Source: Streptomyces tuirus
GTDB lineage: Bacteria > Actinomycetota > Actinomycetes > Streptomycetales > Streptomycetaceae
Assembly (NCBI GenBank): GCA_018195615.1
Contig: JAGTPG010000002.1
Coordinates: 4,767,501 to 4,831,500 of the forward strand
Length of the DNA stretch: 64,000 bases
Reading direction: 5' to 3'
Part shown: one piece after another, positions 9,558-19,976 of the stretch
How positions within the stretch are numbered: the stretch's first letter is position 1
Layout: every line of letters begins with the position of its first letter
Notes under the pieces: model-generated
Told to the model about the DNA's origin: nothing
The model's database searches: none
Seen by the model: the letters and a program-made list of their open reading frames with translations, nothing else
Program-made: the position numbers and the translations under genes

Positions 9558-11062
9558 CTAGTACGAGAAGGCCATCGGCTTGTCGGCGTCACGGGGGTCG
9601 CCGCCGATCTTCGTGGGCGGGTTGAGGTCGGCCTCGGTGAGCTCCGGCGGTCCTGCCTTGACGTACTTGACCAGCAGCTTGACCTCGACCACGGCGAGGA
9701 TCGCGTACAGCGTGGTGAAGACGATCATCGAGGTGAGGACCTCGGCCTGGGAGACACCGGGGGAGACCGCGTCCCGCGTCTGGAACAGGCCGTAGACGAC
9801 CCACGGCTGGCGGCCCATCTCGGTGAAGATCCAGCCCAGGAGTTCGCGATCAGCGGGAAGGCCATCGTCCAGACCGCCGCCAGCCAGTACAGGCGGGTGA
9901 GTCGCGGCCGGAGCGGGTTCCGGAACAGCACCAGATGCGGCACCTCGTCCTCCCCGGTCCGCCAGGCGGCCGGCAGCAGGAACTTCTTCCGGGTGAGCCA
10001 CAGTCCCAGCAGGCCGATCGAGAGCGACGCCATGCCGAAGCCGATCATCCAGCGGAAGCCCCAGTAGGCGACGGGGACGATGGGCTTGTAGTCTCCGGGG
10101 CCGAACTTCTCCTGGAGCGCCTTGTTGGTGTCGTTGATGCCCGGCACGTACGACTCGAAGTCGCTGTGGGCCAGGAAGGAGAGCAGGCCGGGTATCTCCA
10201 GAGCGACCTTGTTGTGGCCCTTGTCGACGTCCCCGTACGCGAACACCGAGAAGGGCGCCGGCTGTTCGCCGTCCCACAGTGCCTCGGCAGCGGCCATCTT
10301 CATCGGCTGCTGCTCGTACATGACCTTGCCCAGGGTGTCCCCGCTGACAGCGGTGAGCAGGCCGCCCACGGCGACGGTGACCAGGCCGAGCCGGAGGGAG
10401 GTGCGCATCACCGGGATGTGCTCCTTGCGCAGCAGGTGGAAGGCGGCGATGCCCACCATGAAGGCGCCGCCCGTCAGGAAGGCCGCGGAGAAGCTGTGGA
10501 AGACCTGGTTGAGCGTGGTGTTCTGGGTCAGCACCAACCAGAAGTCGGTCAGCTCGGCCCGGCCCTTCGCCTCGTTGATCCGGTAGCCGACCGGGTGCTG
10601 CATCCACGAGTTGGCCGCGAGGATGAAGTACGCCGACAGCAGCGTGCCGATCGAGACCATCCATATGCAGGCCAGGTGGATCTTCTTCGGCAGCTTGTCC
10701 CAGCCGAAGATCCACAGACCGATGAACGTGGACTCGAAGAAGAACGCGATCAGGGCCTCGAAGGCGAGCGGCGCACCGAAGACGTCACCGACGAAGCGCG
10801 AGTAGTCGGACCAGTTCATGCCGAACTGGAACTCCTGCACGATGCCGGTGACCACGCCCATCGCGATGTTGATCAGGAAGAGCTTGCCCCAGAACTTGGT
10901 CGCCCGGAGGTACTTCTCCTTCTCCGTCCGCACCCAGGCGGTCTGCAGCCCGGCCGTGAGCGCGGCCAGCGAGATCGTCAGGGGGACGAACAGAAAGTGA
11001 TAGACGGTGGTGATGCCGAACTGCCATCGCGCCAGGGTCTCCGGCGCCAAAGCCAGGTCCAC
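9558..11062 (-). CDS. cydA: Cytochrome bd oxidase subunit I, frame broken once near the C-terminus
   Basis: About 501 residues. YHFLFVPLTI carries the near-N-terminal heme ligand histidine. GRQPWVVYG is the family signature, and ALIAFFFESTFIGLWIFG carries the conserved acidic residue of the proton/quinol path. The Q-loop is of the short actinobacterial type. It oxidises menaquinol and reduces O2 to water with high affinity. The frame breaks near 9845, where FPLIANS should pass into GWIFTEMGRQPW; one base appears lost. It is the first gene of cydA-cydB-cydDC, with a Rex operator 22 bases upstream of its ATG. Confidence 0.95.
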
Positions 11063-11083
11063 GTCGCCGCTCCTTACATACGC

Positions 11084-11107
11084 TTGTGAAAGCGTTCACA
11101 TTCACAA
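11084..11107 (-). promoter_or_regulatory. Rex operator upstream of cydA
   Basis: TGTGAA-AGCG-TTCACA at 11085-11100 matches the Rex (NADH/NAD redox sensor) operator, and a second half-site TTCACAA follows at once. In Streptomyces coelicolor Rex represses cydABCD when NADH is low. The position 22 bases before the cydA ATG fits repression of that operon. Confidence 0.9.
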
Positions 11108-11201
11108 GCCATTATGCAGCACGCACTTTCGACCCAGGGAGGGGGTCCCCGTCACGGTCAACCCCTTGGCGCGAACTTCAACATATTGTTGAATCGACGG
11201 C

Positions 11202-11591
11202 ATGCAGACCCAGACACCGCAGCAGATACGGATCTCCTGGCCCGCGGGTCATCTCACCGCGACTCTTGAGGACACCCCGACCGTGCAGGCACTCGCCAAG
11301 GCACTGCCGCTCGTCTCCACCGCCCGCACCTGGGCGAGGAGGTGTACTTCGACACAGGCGTGACCGTTTCACGTGAAACCGAAGCCCGGCAGGTCGTCGA
11401 CCCGGGCACGGTCGCCTTCTGGACCGACGGCGACGCCCTCGCCCTCCCTACGGGCCAACGCCGATCTCGCAGGGCGACGAGTGCCGCCTCGCAAGCCCGT
11501 GCAACGTCCTGGGCCGCCTCGACGGCGACCCCGGACTGCTGGCGACAGTGCGGGACGGCGACCCGTGCGTGTGGAACTCGTCGACGCCTGA
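11202..11591 (+). CDS. Cyclophilin-like fold protein, frame broken three times
   Basis: Joining three frames gives about 130 residues. It starts MQTQTPQQIRISWPAGHLTA, continues EEVYFDTGVTVSRETEARQVV and VAFWTDGDALALPYG, and ends in VRVELVDA. This matches the small cyclophilin-fold family that lacks prolyl-isomerase residues; its role is unknown. Breaks near 11331, 11446 and 11563 each lack one G or C in a run. A perfect parS site (11366-11379) sits inside the gene and is read as VSRET. It diverges from cydA and converges on hisC with 16 bases between the stops. Confidence 0.75.
11366..11379. other. parS (ParB-binding) site inside the cyclophilin-like gene
   Basis: Perfect GTTTCACGTGAAAC, read in frame as VSRET. 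Confidence 0.92.
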
Positions 11592-11607
11592 CCTGGCTCG
11601 CGACGCC

Positions 11608-12686
11608 CTACAGTTCCTTACGGAACGCTTCCGCCACCTTCAGGAAGATGTCGTTCGCCTCGGTCTCCCCGACCGTCACCCGCACACCCTCACCGGGGAA
11701 CGGCCTGATCACCACGCCCGCCTGCTCGCACGCCCCGCGAACCCGACCGTGCGCTCGCCCAGCCGCAGCCACACGAAGTTGGCCTGGGTCTCGGGCACGG
11801 TCCAGCCCTGAGCACGCAGCCCGTCGACCACGCGCGTGCGCTCACACACCAGCGAGCCGACCCGGCCGAACAGTTCGTCCTCGGCACGCAGCGAGGCGAT
11901 CGCAGCCTCCTGCGCGAGCTGGCTCACGCCGAACGGCACCGCCGTCTTGCGCAGGGCCGCGGCCACCGGCTCGTGGGCGATGGCGAACCCCACACGCAGA
12001 CCGGCGAGGCCGTACGCCTTGGAGAAGGTCCGCAGGACACAGACGTTGGGCCGGTCACGGTAGAGCTCCACACCGTCCGGCACCTCGGGATCGCGGATGA
12101 ACTCGCGATAGGCCTCGTCCAGCACCACCAGCACGTCTCCGGGGACCCGGTCGAGGAAGCGCTCCAGCTCCGCCCGGCGCACGACCGTACCCGTCGGATT
12201 GTTGGGGTTGCAGACGAAGATCAGCCGCGTCCGGTCGGTGATCGCGTCCGCCATCGCGTCGAGGTCGTGCACATCACCTGACGTCAACGGCACCTGCACC
12301 GAAGTCGCGCCACTGATCTGCGTGATGATCGGGTACGCCTCGAAGGACCGCCAGGCGTAGATCACCTCGTCGCCGGGGCCGGAGGTGGCCTGGATCAGCT
12401 GCTGGGCGACACCGACCGAACCGGTGCCGGTGGCCAGGTGGGCGAGCGGAACGCCGAACCGCTCGGACAACTCGTCCATCAGCCCCGTACAGGCCATGTC
12501 CGGGTAGCGGTTGAAGTTGCAGGCCGCCGCCGTCACGGTCTCCATCACACCCGGCAGCGGCGGGTAGGGGTTCTCGTTCGAGGACAGCTTGTAGGCCACC
12601 GGCCCGCCGGCCGCGGCGGGCTTGCCCGGCTTGTAGGTGGGGATACCCTCCAGCTCGGCGCGCAGCTTCGGGCTCATCTCGCTCAC
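11608..12686 (-). CDS. hisC: Histidinol-phosphate aminotransferase family (HisC-like), frame broken near the C-terminus
   Basis: About 359 residues of the HisC family, which converts imidazole-acetol phosphate to histidinol phosphate or acts on aromatic amino acids. SSNENPYPPLPGV begins the core, NPNNPTG is the cofactor loop, VLDEAYREF the PLP aspartate region, and TFSKAYGLAGLRVG carries the PLP lysine. GTG at 12686 is chosen because AGGAGG lies 6 bases upstream; the ATG at 12677 is the alternative. One base is missing near 11734 in a GGGG run. The corrected tail reads IRPFPGEGVRVTVG and stops at 11608. It stands apart from a his operon, so it may be a paralogue. Confidence 0.85.
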
Positions 12687-13114
12687 CGCAGTCCTCCTCG
12701 CGAAGACCGGCGGCACATGACCGCCGCCGACATCCAATACTCCTCACCTTATGAGGATTCGGCGCCGCTGCGTATAGCCACGACCGAGCAGCGAACGCCG
12801 GCCTCCCCGCCCCACAGGCATCAAGGGCATCGCCGTACGAAGGCGTACGAATTCGGGGCGCGCTGTACATATATCTACGCGCCGGTGGTGCACGCCGTGG
12901 CGCGCATCCCCCGTGCAGGTGAGTTGAGACCTCTTCGCAACATCGGCCACTTGGCAGGCCCGCACCAGCCGACAAGTCACGTACTGCCATGGGAGCGCTC
13001 AACCCCTTGGTTTCCAAAGTAATTGGGGTTAAATGATCATGCAGAAACGTGCCTGTCAACGTGTGCATATGCGTCCGCACTACCCCACCGCATGAGCCCT
13101 ACTATCGGCTCGCC
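12687..13114. promoter_or_regulatory. Divergent control region between hisC and a LacI-family gene
   Basis: About 430 bases without a gene. It holds an inverted repeat CCTCA-N5-TGAGG near 12745, AT-rich promoter-like DNA near 12866-12876, and an AACCCC ... GGGGTT repeat at about 12993-13030 enclosing TTGG-TTT-CCAA. Either repeat could bind the LacI-type protein; neither is a firmly recognised operator. Confidence 0.4.
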
Positions 13115-14226
13115 ATGACAGCAGCAGGGAAGCACCAGGTGAGCCGCGCGGAAACCTCACGGAGAGGCAGTCGGCCGGGTCGGGCGGGTATCAGAGACGT
13201 GGCCGCCGCCGCCGGAGTCTCCATCACGACCGTCTCCGACGCCCTCAACGGCAAGGGCCGGCTCCCGGACGCCACCCGGCGCCATGTCCGCGAGGTCGCC
13301 GACCGACTGGGCTATCGCCCTCGGCCGCCGCCCGGACACTCCGTACGGGCAAGTCGGGACTCATCGGCCTGACCGTGACCACGTACGGGGATGAACCTTT
13401 CACCTTCACCGAGTTCGCGTACTTCGCCGAGATGGCGCGAGCCGCCACCTCCGCCGCGCTCGCCCGCGGCTACGCCTTGGTCATCCTCCCCGCGACCTCC
13501 CGCCACGACGTGTGGTCGAACGTCGCCCTGGACGGCACGGTGGTCATCGACCCCTCCGACCAGGATCCGGTCGTCAGCGAACTCGTCCGCCAGGGCCTCC
13601 CGGTCGTCTCCGACGGCCGCCCGGCCGGCTCGCTGCCGGTCACGGCCTGGGTCGACAACGACCACGAGGCCGCCGTCCTCGGCATCCTCGACCACCTCGC
13701 CGACGCCGGCGCCCGCCGCATCGGCCTGCTCACCGGCACCACGACGGACACGTACACCCACCTGTCGACCACCGCCTACCTGCGCTGGTGCGAGCGCGTG
13801 GGCCAGGATCCGGTGTACGAGGCCTACCCGGCGCACGATCCGTGCGCCGGAGCCGTCGCCGCCGACCGGCTCCTCGCCCGCCCGGACCGGCCCGACGCGG
13901 TCTACGGGCTGTTCGACCCGAACGGCACCGACCTGCTCGCCGCCGCCCGCCGCTACGGCCTGCGCGTCCCGGACGACCTGCTACTGGTCTGCTGCAGCGA
14001 GTCCACCGTGTACGCCAACACCGAGCCGCCCATCACCACGCTCTCCCTGAAGCCGCGCCGCATCGGCACGGCGGTGGTGCAGCTGCTGATCGACGCCATC
14101 GAGGGCGTCGAATCCGACCATCCGGTCGAGCAGGTGATACCGACGGAGCTGATCGTGCGTACCTCGTCCCAGCGACGCCCGCCGCGCACGACGGTCAGCC
14201 CGCCGCGGTCACCCGAGAAGACGTAG
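13115..14226 (+). CDS. LacI-family transcriptional regulator, frame broken once
   Basis: About 370 residues. The LacI helix-turn-helix is GIRDVAAAAGVSITTVSDAL, followed by the hinge NGKGRLPDATRRHV. The periplasmic-binding-protein-like effector domain follows, with GRPAGSLPVTAWVDNDHEA and AYRRIGLLTG-like segments and EPPITTLSLKPRRIGTAVVQLL near the end. It should be a sugar- or metabolite-responsive repressor; the ligand is unknown. One C appears lost near 13320 (YRPSAAARTLRTGKSG). The ATG at 13115 follows immediately after promoter-like DNA with no clear ribosome-binding site. No transport or catabolic genes adjoin it, so its regulon is elsewhere. Confidence 0.88.
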
Positions 14227-14242
14227 GCCCGGTCCCCGGGCC
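14226..14242 (+). terminator. Possible terminator hairpin after the LacI gene
   Basis: GGCCCGG-TCC-CCGGGCC directly at the stop codon of the LacI gene, without a T tract. Confidence 0.4.
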
Positions 14243-14518
14243 GGGCACGTCGCGCTCCTGGGGAGAAACGGGGCCGGTCCCCCGGAGAGAAGGGATCGTT
14301 CTCGCGAAGAGAAGGAGAGCGAGGACAGTCACACGGTGGTCAAAGCCCGGCCCAATCGGGGCGAAAGCCGCAGTGAACTGGACTCTTGCTCTGATTCAGC
14401 ACCCCTGGGTCATCACATGGCGCGATCCGCATTCCTATGATGGGCCCACGACACCCGCGGGCCGCTACGACCAGGCAGTCCGATGCGGTGCAGATGCGGC
14501 GCGATGGTGGAGGGGTCG

Positions 14519-15592
14519 ATGACTCAGGGGCCGGTCAGGGACCCGAGGTGGAGCGCACGGCGACGTTGCGCGACTTCCGGGTACCCGCGTACGTCCACGA
14601 GGCCGGTCCGTACGTCCAGAGCACCCACCCCGGCGACGTCGCCCCGCCACCCGAGGAGACGTACCCCGAGGGGTACACGCCGACCCAGCGCGACCTTCCC
14701 GTCGTCAACCGGGGGACACTGTCCAGGTGACCGTCGACCCCGAAGCCGCCGCGCCCCGCAGACGAACACCGGACAGGGCCCGCTGTACGTCGTGGGCGAC
14801 GTGCACGGCTACCTCGACGAGCTGGTGGCCGCCCTCCAGGACAAGGGCCTGCTCGACGCCGCCGGAAACTGGTGCGCGGGCACCGCCCGGCTGTGGTTCC
14901 TCGGCGACTTCACCGACCGCGGCCCCGACGGCATCGGCGTCATCGATCTGGTGATGCGGCTGTCCGCCGAAGCCGCCGCGGCCGGCGGCTACTGCAAGGC
15001 GCTCATGGGCAACCACGAGCTGCTGCTGCTCGGCGCCAAGCGCTTCGGCGACACCCCCGTCAACTCCGGCGCCGGCACCGCCACCTTCCAGGCGGCCTGG
15101 CTGCTCAACGGCGGCCAGAAGACCGACATGGACCGCCTCCAGGACCACCACCTGCAGTGGATGTCCCGCCTGGACGCCGTCGAGGAGGTCGACGGGCACC
15201 TGCTCGTGCACTCCGACACCACCGCCTACCTCGACTACGGTCGCTCCATCGAAGAGGTCAACGACACCGTCCGCGAAACGCTCACGCGCAACGACGCGGA
15301 CGAGGTCTGGGACCTGTTCCGCAAGTTCACCAAGCGGTTCTCCTTCCGCGACGAGGGCGGCGCGGACGCCGTGCGTTCCCTGCTCGATACGTACGGCGGC
15401 ACCCGCATCGTTCACGGACACAGCCCGATTCCGTATCTGCTGGGCGAGGTCGGCTCCGAGGACGACGAGGAAAGCAACGACCCCGTCATCGAGGGCCCGC
15501 ACGTCTACGCCGACGGACTCGCCATCGCCATGGACGGCGGTGTGACCATGGCCGGAAAGCTGCTGGTCCAGCAACTGCCGTTGGGTACGTGA
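14519..15592 (+). CDS. Calcineurin-like metallophosphoesterase, frame broken three times
   Basis: About 358 residues. A 75-residue polar N-terminus (TQRDLPVVNRG) leads into a PPP-type phosphoesterase core: VVGDVHGYLDELV (GDxHG), LGDFTDRGPDGIGV (GDxxDRG), ALMGNHELLLLG (GNHE) and IVHGHSPIPYL (HGH). All metal ligands are present. Family members act on phosphoproteins or dinucleotide polyphosphates. ATG at 14519 has GGAGGGG immediately upstream. Breaks near 14529, 14715 and 14757 each lack one G or C. A TATGAT hexamer lies about 80 bases upstream. It stands alone between the LacI gene and a membrane protein. Confidence 0.88.
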   Translation: MTQGPVRDPRWSARRRCATSGYPRTSTRPVRTSRAPTPATSPRHPRRRTPRGTRRPSATFPSSTGGHCPGDRRPRSRRAPQTNTGQGPLYVVGDVHGYLDELVAALQDKGLLDAAGNWCAGTARLWFLGDFTDRGPDGIGVIDLVMRLSAEAAAAGGYCKALMGNHELLLLGAKRFGDTPVNSGAGTATFQAAWLLNGGQKTDMDRLQDHHLQWMSRLDAVEEVDGHLLVHSDTTAYLDYGRSIEEVNDTVRETLTRNDADEVWDLFRKFTKRFSFRDEGGADAVRSLLDTYGGTRIVHGHSPIPYLLGEVGSEDDEESNDPVIEGPHVYADGLAIAMDGGVTMAGKLLVQQLPLGT

Positions 15593-15773
15593 ACGTTCAC
15601 CGGGCAGGCGTTCCCCGTCACAGGACCGGACCGGTGAGGGGCCAATTTCGGTAAACCCCCTGTCACCGCCCACCTCCACGGCTCTACCATCGGCTTATCC
15701 GTAGCAGGCTCCCTCCGTTTCTGCCCGACGGCTCGTCAGCATGCCGAGCCCCAAGCCCTACGGAGCATCGGGG

Positions 15774-16640
15774 ATGCACATGAACAGCGTTCCGCAGCAC
15801 CTGCTGAGCGAGGACCGCCAGGAATACGAGCGGATCCTCGATGAGGCGCTGCGCTCCGCACCACACCGTCCGGAACTCGCCGCTGTCGGACAGCGGCTCA
15901 ACCCCGAACAGCTGCGCACCATGGCGCTGAACGCCACCGCGATCATCACGGCGGCCGCGTCGACCGAGTACCAGCACTACGTCAAGGTCCGCGACGAACT
16001 GCGCCAGCCGGTGCGGTCCGGCCAACCTGCCGGGCGCGAGTCCGGCTCCTCCGAGCCGGGCACGGGCGCGGCGGGACTCGCCGCCACCATGGGGGAGGTG
16101 GCCGAGACCGCCGGCGCGGGCGCCGTCGCCGTCGTCGCCGTCCTCGCACCCGTCCTGGCCGGCACCGCCGCCGCGATCTTCCTGCTCGTCGGGTACATCC
16201 TGCAGATGCTCAACCCCGAGCAGGCGTTCGCCCGGACCATGCTCACCACGGGCTGGGTGTTCGGCGCCGTGACCGCGATCGCGATCCTCGTGGCCGCGGT
16301 GGGTCTGCTGCTCACCGCGCTGCGCAACAAGCCGACGGCCGCAGTCGGTCCGCACGGCGAGCGGCGGGGAGAGGTGGACAAGGCCAGGGAAGCCTGGCGT
16401 GAGGCCCTGCTGGAGCGCGGCATCCTGCCCTTCCTCCGGGAAGCCCTCGTCGACCCGGACCCGGCCGCCGCGCTGCACCACACGTCCTCGTCCGCACCGG
16501 TCAGTCGTATCCCGCACCTCGGGTACGACCGCCCGGGGTTCACCAGCCCGGAGGACGGCCAGCGCGGCTCGCGGCCCAGCTACAGCAGTCCGGACTACAG
16601 CAGCCCGGACTTCGGAGGACCGGAACACCAGCCGGAGTAG
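15774..16640 (+). CDS. Conserved two-helix membrane protein of unknown function
   Basis: 288 residues from the ATG at 15774, which has GGAG 7 bases upstream; an ATG at 15741 lacks a ribosome-binding site. Residues about 105-145 and 160-185 form two hydrophobic segments (AGAVAVVAVLAPVLAG and FGAVTAIAILVAAVGLLLTA). An N-terminal helical domain (EDRQEYERILDEALRSA, NPEQLRTMALNATA) precedes them. The C-terminus is Pro/Ser-rich with a YSSPDYSSPDF repeat. I do not recognise a function. It converges on a Nudix-like gene with a hairpin between. Confidence 0.7.
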   Translation: MHMNSVPQHLLSEDRQEYERILDEALRSAPHRPELAAVGQRLNPEQLRTMALNATAIITAAASTEYQHYVKVRDELRQPVRSGQPAGRESGSSEPGTGAAGLAATMGEVAETAGAGAVAVVAVLAPVLAGTAAAIFLLVGYILQMLNPEQAFARTMLTTGWVFGAVTAIAILVAAVGLLLTALRNKPTAAVGPHGERRGEVDKAREAWREALLERGILPFLREALVDPDPAAALHHTSSSAPVSRIPHLGYDRPGFTSPEDGQRGSRPSYSSPDYSSPDFGGPEHQPE

Positions 16641-16671
16641 CCGTCGGCGCCCGCCCTCGGCGAACGCCCGT

Positions 16672-16714
16672 CGGCTTGCGCTCCCCCGCGGGGCGGTTCA
16701 GGGAGCGCAAGCCG
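16672..16714. terminator. Bidirectional terminator hairpin
   Basis: CGGCTTGCGCTCCC and its exact complement GGGAGCGCAAGCCG are separated by 15 bases, between the convergent genes ending at 16640 and 16758. Confidence 0.75.
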
Positions 16715-16757
16715 GGCATACGGCGGTGCCACTCCGGTCCGGGGCAGGCCCGCTGGT

Positions 16758-17860
16758 TCACAGACGGCGCAGGATCTGTGCCTCGACCCGTTCGACGGTG
16801 CGGCGGCTGAAGGCATGCACCAGCGCGAGGTGGTACAACGCCGGTGCCGTCGCCGCCCACCGGTGGACGCGGTCGTCACGCAGCAGGTACCTGACCACCG
16901 TGGTCGGTCTGAAGGGGACGAAGTCGATGGTCTGGTGCTCCCATCGGTCGGCGACGCCCCTGCTCATCCGCGCTTGCAGATCCGTGCTCCTGAGTTCCCG
17001 CAGTCTGGCGTAGAAATGCGCACTCCAGCCCCTCCTCTCCACGTCCAGCACGAAGGCCAGCAGATCGAGCGTGTACTCATGGGCCTCCAGGGACAGTTCC
17101 TCCCGCATGCCGCGGCGGGCCACCGCGTGCAGGTCCGGTGCGTTCCTCCCGATGAGTCGATGTGGCGTGACAGTCCCTCGTTGACCGAGGAGTTCCAGAC
17201 GCCCGGCGCCATCCGGACGCGGTCGCTGCGCTGGGTCACCACGAGCATGTCGTCCGCGGTGACCACCGCGATGTTGACCCCCAGGCTGCATTGGAGAAAG
17301 GCCGGGGCCTTGAGCGGCTCGTCCGGGTCCAGATAGCGCGACCTGGGCGTCGTGCCGTCCGGGAGCCTGCGGTCGAGTTGCTGGGCGGCGAGGAAGGTGT
17401 AGTAGTCGGTCGGGCGCAGTCTCAGATGGACTTCGGGCCGCTCCTCGAGTGCCGTGCGCGAGATGTCGAGGGACTCGACCGCATACCGCGGGCCGTTCCA
17501 GAGGGGAGTGCGTCCCTCGGCTCGCAGGCGCTCGCTCTCCTCGGCGATCTCGTCGAGCCAGCCGTTCATGTCCGGGGGCAGCGTCACCTCCTCGTCGAGT
17601 ACATGCACATGGACCGTTTCGGGGGATATGGGCAACTCTCCGTCGCCCTCGACGATCAGGGCGGACGTATGGAGCGGGCCGAGGGAGAACGCCCGCCAGG
17701 CGAGCGCCGACTCATCACGGCGGCCCATACTGCGGATCGCGCTCGTCGAGCGTCTGCGCAGGCGGAACCACGCGTCCTGCAGCGGCTGCTGGAACAGCAC
17801 GGCGAACACCATGCCCAGTACGGCGCCCACGACGCCGTTGACCACATCGATCCCATCCAT
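16758..17860 (-). CDS. Membrane-anchored Nudix-like protein, frame broken once
   Basis: About 367 residues. Residues 1-25 (VVNGVVGAVLGMVFAVLF) form one N-terminal membrane segment. The rest is cytoplasmic and ends in a region that reads ARRGMREELSLE after frame repair, resembling the REUxEE half of a Nudix box. Upstream of it the expected Gly-x5-Glu reads only loosely (NSSVNEGLSRH). It may therefore be a Nudix fold with altered or lost hydrolase activity. The break near 17149 lacks one G. The gene precedes thiC's 3' end on the same strand but is separated from it by 78 bases. The substrate is unknown. Confidence 0.6.
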
Positions 17861-17938
17861 GCCAGTGACAGTAGGGATCTTGGACCGGACAGGTGACGTC
17901 GTGCTGTTTCCGTTACGCGTTCAGCACCACAGGCGCGT

Positions 17939-19722
17939 TCAGTCCGCGATCGGCAGATACACGCGGTTCCCGCTCGCCGCGAACTCCTTCGACTTCTGGG
18001 CCATGCCCTCCTCGATCTCGGTCCGGGAGCCGCCGTGTTCACGGCGGATGTCCTGCGAGATCTTCATGCTGCAGAACTTGGGACCGCACATCGAGCAGAA
18101 GTGCGCCGTCTTGGCGGGCTCGGCGGGCAGGGTCTCGTCGTGGAACTCGCGCGCCGTGTCCGGGTCGAGGGCGAGGTTGAACTGGTCCTCCCACCGGAAC
18201 TCGAAGCGGGCGTCGGACAGCGCGTCGTCCCACTCCTGGGCACCCGGGTGTCCCTTGGCGAGGTCGGCTGCGTGGGCGGCGATCTTGTAGGTGATGACGC
18301 CGGTCTTGACGTCGTCACGGTTCGGCAGGCCCAAGTGCTCCTTGGGCGTGACGTAACACAGCATGGCCGTGCCCCACCAGGCGATCATCGCGGCACCGAT
18401 GCCGGACGTGATGTGGTCGTACGCCGGCGCGACGTCCGTGGTCAGCGGGCCGAGCGTATAGAACGGAGCTTCATCGCAGATCTCCTGCTGAAGGTCGATG
18501 TTCTCCTTGATCTTGTGCATCGGGACGTGGCCCGGGCCCTCGATCATGGTCTGTACGTTGAAACGCTTCGCGATCCGGTTGAGTTCCCCGAGCGTACGGA
18601 GTTCGGCGAACTGCGCCTCGTCGTTGGCGTCCGCGATGGAGCCCGGCCGCAGGCCGTCGCCGAGGGAGTACGTGACGTCGTACGCGGCGAGGATCTCGCA
18701 GAGCTCCTCGAAGTTCTCGTACAGGAACGACTCCTTGTGGTGCGCGAGGCACCAGGCGGCCATGATCGAACCACCCCGCGAGACGATGCCGGTCTTGCGG
18801 TTCGCCGTCAGCGGCACATACGCCAGGCGCACGCCCGCGTGGACCGTCATGTAGTCGACGCCCTGCTCGGCCTGTTCGATGACGGTGTCCTTGTAGATCT
18901 CCCAGGTCAGTTCCTCGGCGCGGCCGTCGACCTTCTCCAGGGCCTGGTAGAGCGGCACGGTGCCGATGGGGACGGGGAGTTGCGCAGCACCCACTCACGC
19001 GTGGTGTGGATGTTGCGGCCGGTGGACAGGTCCATGACCGTGTCGGCGCCCCAGCGGGTCGCCCAGGTCATCTTCTCGACCTCCTCCTCGATGGAGGACG
19101 TCACCGCTGAGTTGCCGATGTTGGCGTTGACCTTCACCAGGAACCGCTTGCCGATGATCATCGGCTCGATCTCCGGGTGGTTGACGTTGGCCGGCAGCAC
19201 CGCCCGGCCCGCCGCGATCTCCTCGCGGACCACCTCGGGCGAAACGTTCTCCCGGATGGCCACGTACTCCATCTCGGGCGTGATCTCGCCGCGCCGCGCG
19301 TACGCGAGCTGCGTGACTGCCTGGCCGTCCCTGCCGCGGCGCGGCAGGCGGGGCCGGCCGGGGAAGACCGCGTCGAGGTTGCGGAGGCCGCCGCGCGGCG
19401 AGGTGTGCTTGATGCCGTCGTCCTCGGGGCGGACGGGGCGGCCCGCGTACTCCTCGGTGTCGCCGCGGGCGATGATCCAGTTCTCGCGCAGCGGCGACAG
19501 GCCCCTGCGGACGTCGGTGTCGACCAGTGGATCCGTGTACGGGCCCGAGGTGTCGTACAGCGTGACCGACTGCCCGTTGGTGAGATGCACCTGACGGACC
19601 GGCACCCGCAGGTCGGGGCGGGTGCCCTCGACGTACGCCTTGTGCCAGCCGATGGACTTCCCGGCCTCCTGGGACTGCTCGTTCTGAACGGAGGCAGGCG
19701 TGCGTGCGTCCTTGTTGGTCAT
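17939..19722 (-). CDS. thiC: Phosphomethylpyrimidine synthase ThiC, frame broken once
   Basis: About 594 residues. Radical-SAM enzyme that converts aminoimidazole ribotide to hydroxymethylpyrimidine phosphate in thiamine synthesis. NANIGNSAVTSSIEEEVEK, the mid-region VHAGVRL, EGPGHVPMHKI and the C-terminal 4Fe-4S motif CSMCGPKFC (CX2CX4C) are all present. One C is lost near 18982, where REWVLRNSP should run on into VPIGTVPLYQAL. The start ATG at 19722 follows a TPP-riboswitch 3' half with AGGGAGTAGG as ribosome-binding site, so translation is probably thiamine-repressed. Confidence 0.96.
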
Positions 19723-19724
19723 GA

Positions 19725-19805
19725 GACCTACTCCCTACGCCGGCATTACCCGGTAACAGGTTCGGCGGTCGACGCAGCGGTTTCCGTCCGCCGACGTTCC
19801 GTGTG
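19725..19805 (-). promoter_or_regulatory. TPP riboswitch (THI element), only the 3' half canonical
   Basis: Read on the minus strand, GAACCTG, GGGTAATGCC, GGCGTAGGGAG lie in the right order and spacing just before the thiC ATG. These are the pyrophosphate-side P4/P5 elements. The expected upstream CTGAGA pyrimidine-sensing motif is absent between 19740 and 19830, where a CGGCGG ... CCGCCG stem stands instead. Confidence 0.7.
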
Positions 19806-19828
19806 AAACATCACTCGACTTCGGTGAT

Positions 19829-19842
19829 GTTTCATGTGAAAC
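19829..19842. other. Variant parS site (one mismatch)
   Basis: GTTTCATGTGAAAC differs from the parS consensus by one central base. It lies in the thiC leader region. With sequence at 19804-19813 it also forms a GAAACATCAC / GTGATGTTTC hairpin. Confidence 0.55.
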
Positions 19843-19976
19843 ATCGCTGGGACGGAGGTCAGCGCCCTCTCAGCCCGGTGCTCCGAGCTCCCGCGTGTAC
19901 AAAAGGTGCCTCCACGCTAGCGGGAATTCTGGCGCGCTGAACAGAGGGCCCCCCTCGTTCTTGCGATGATCGGTCG

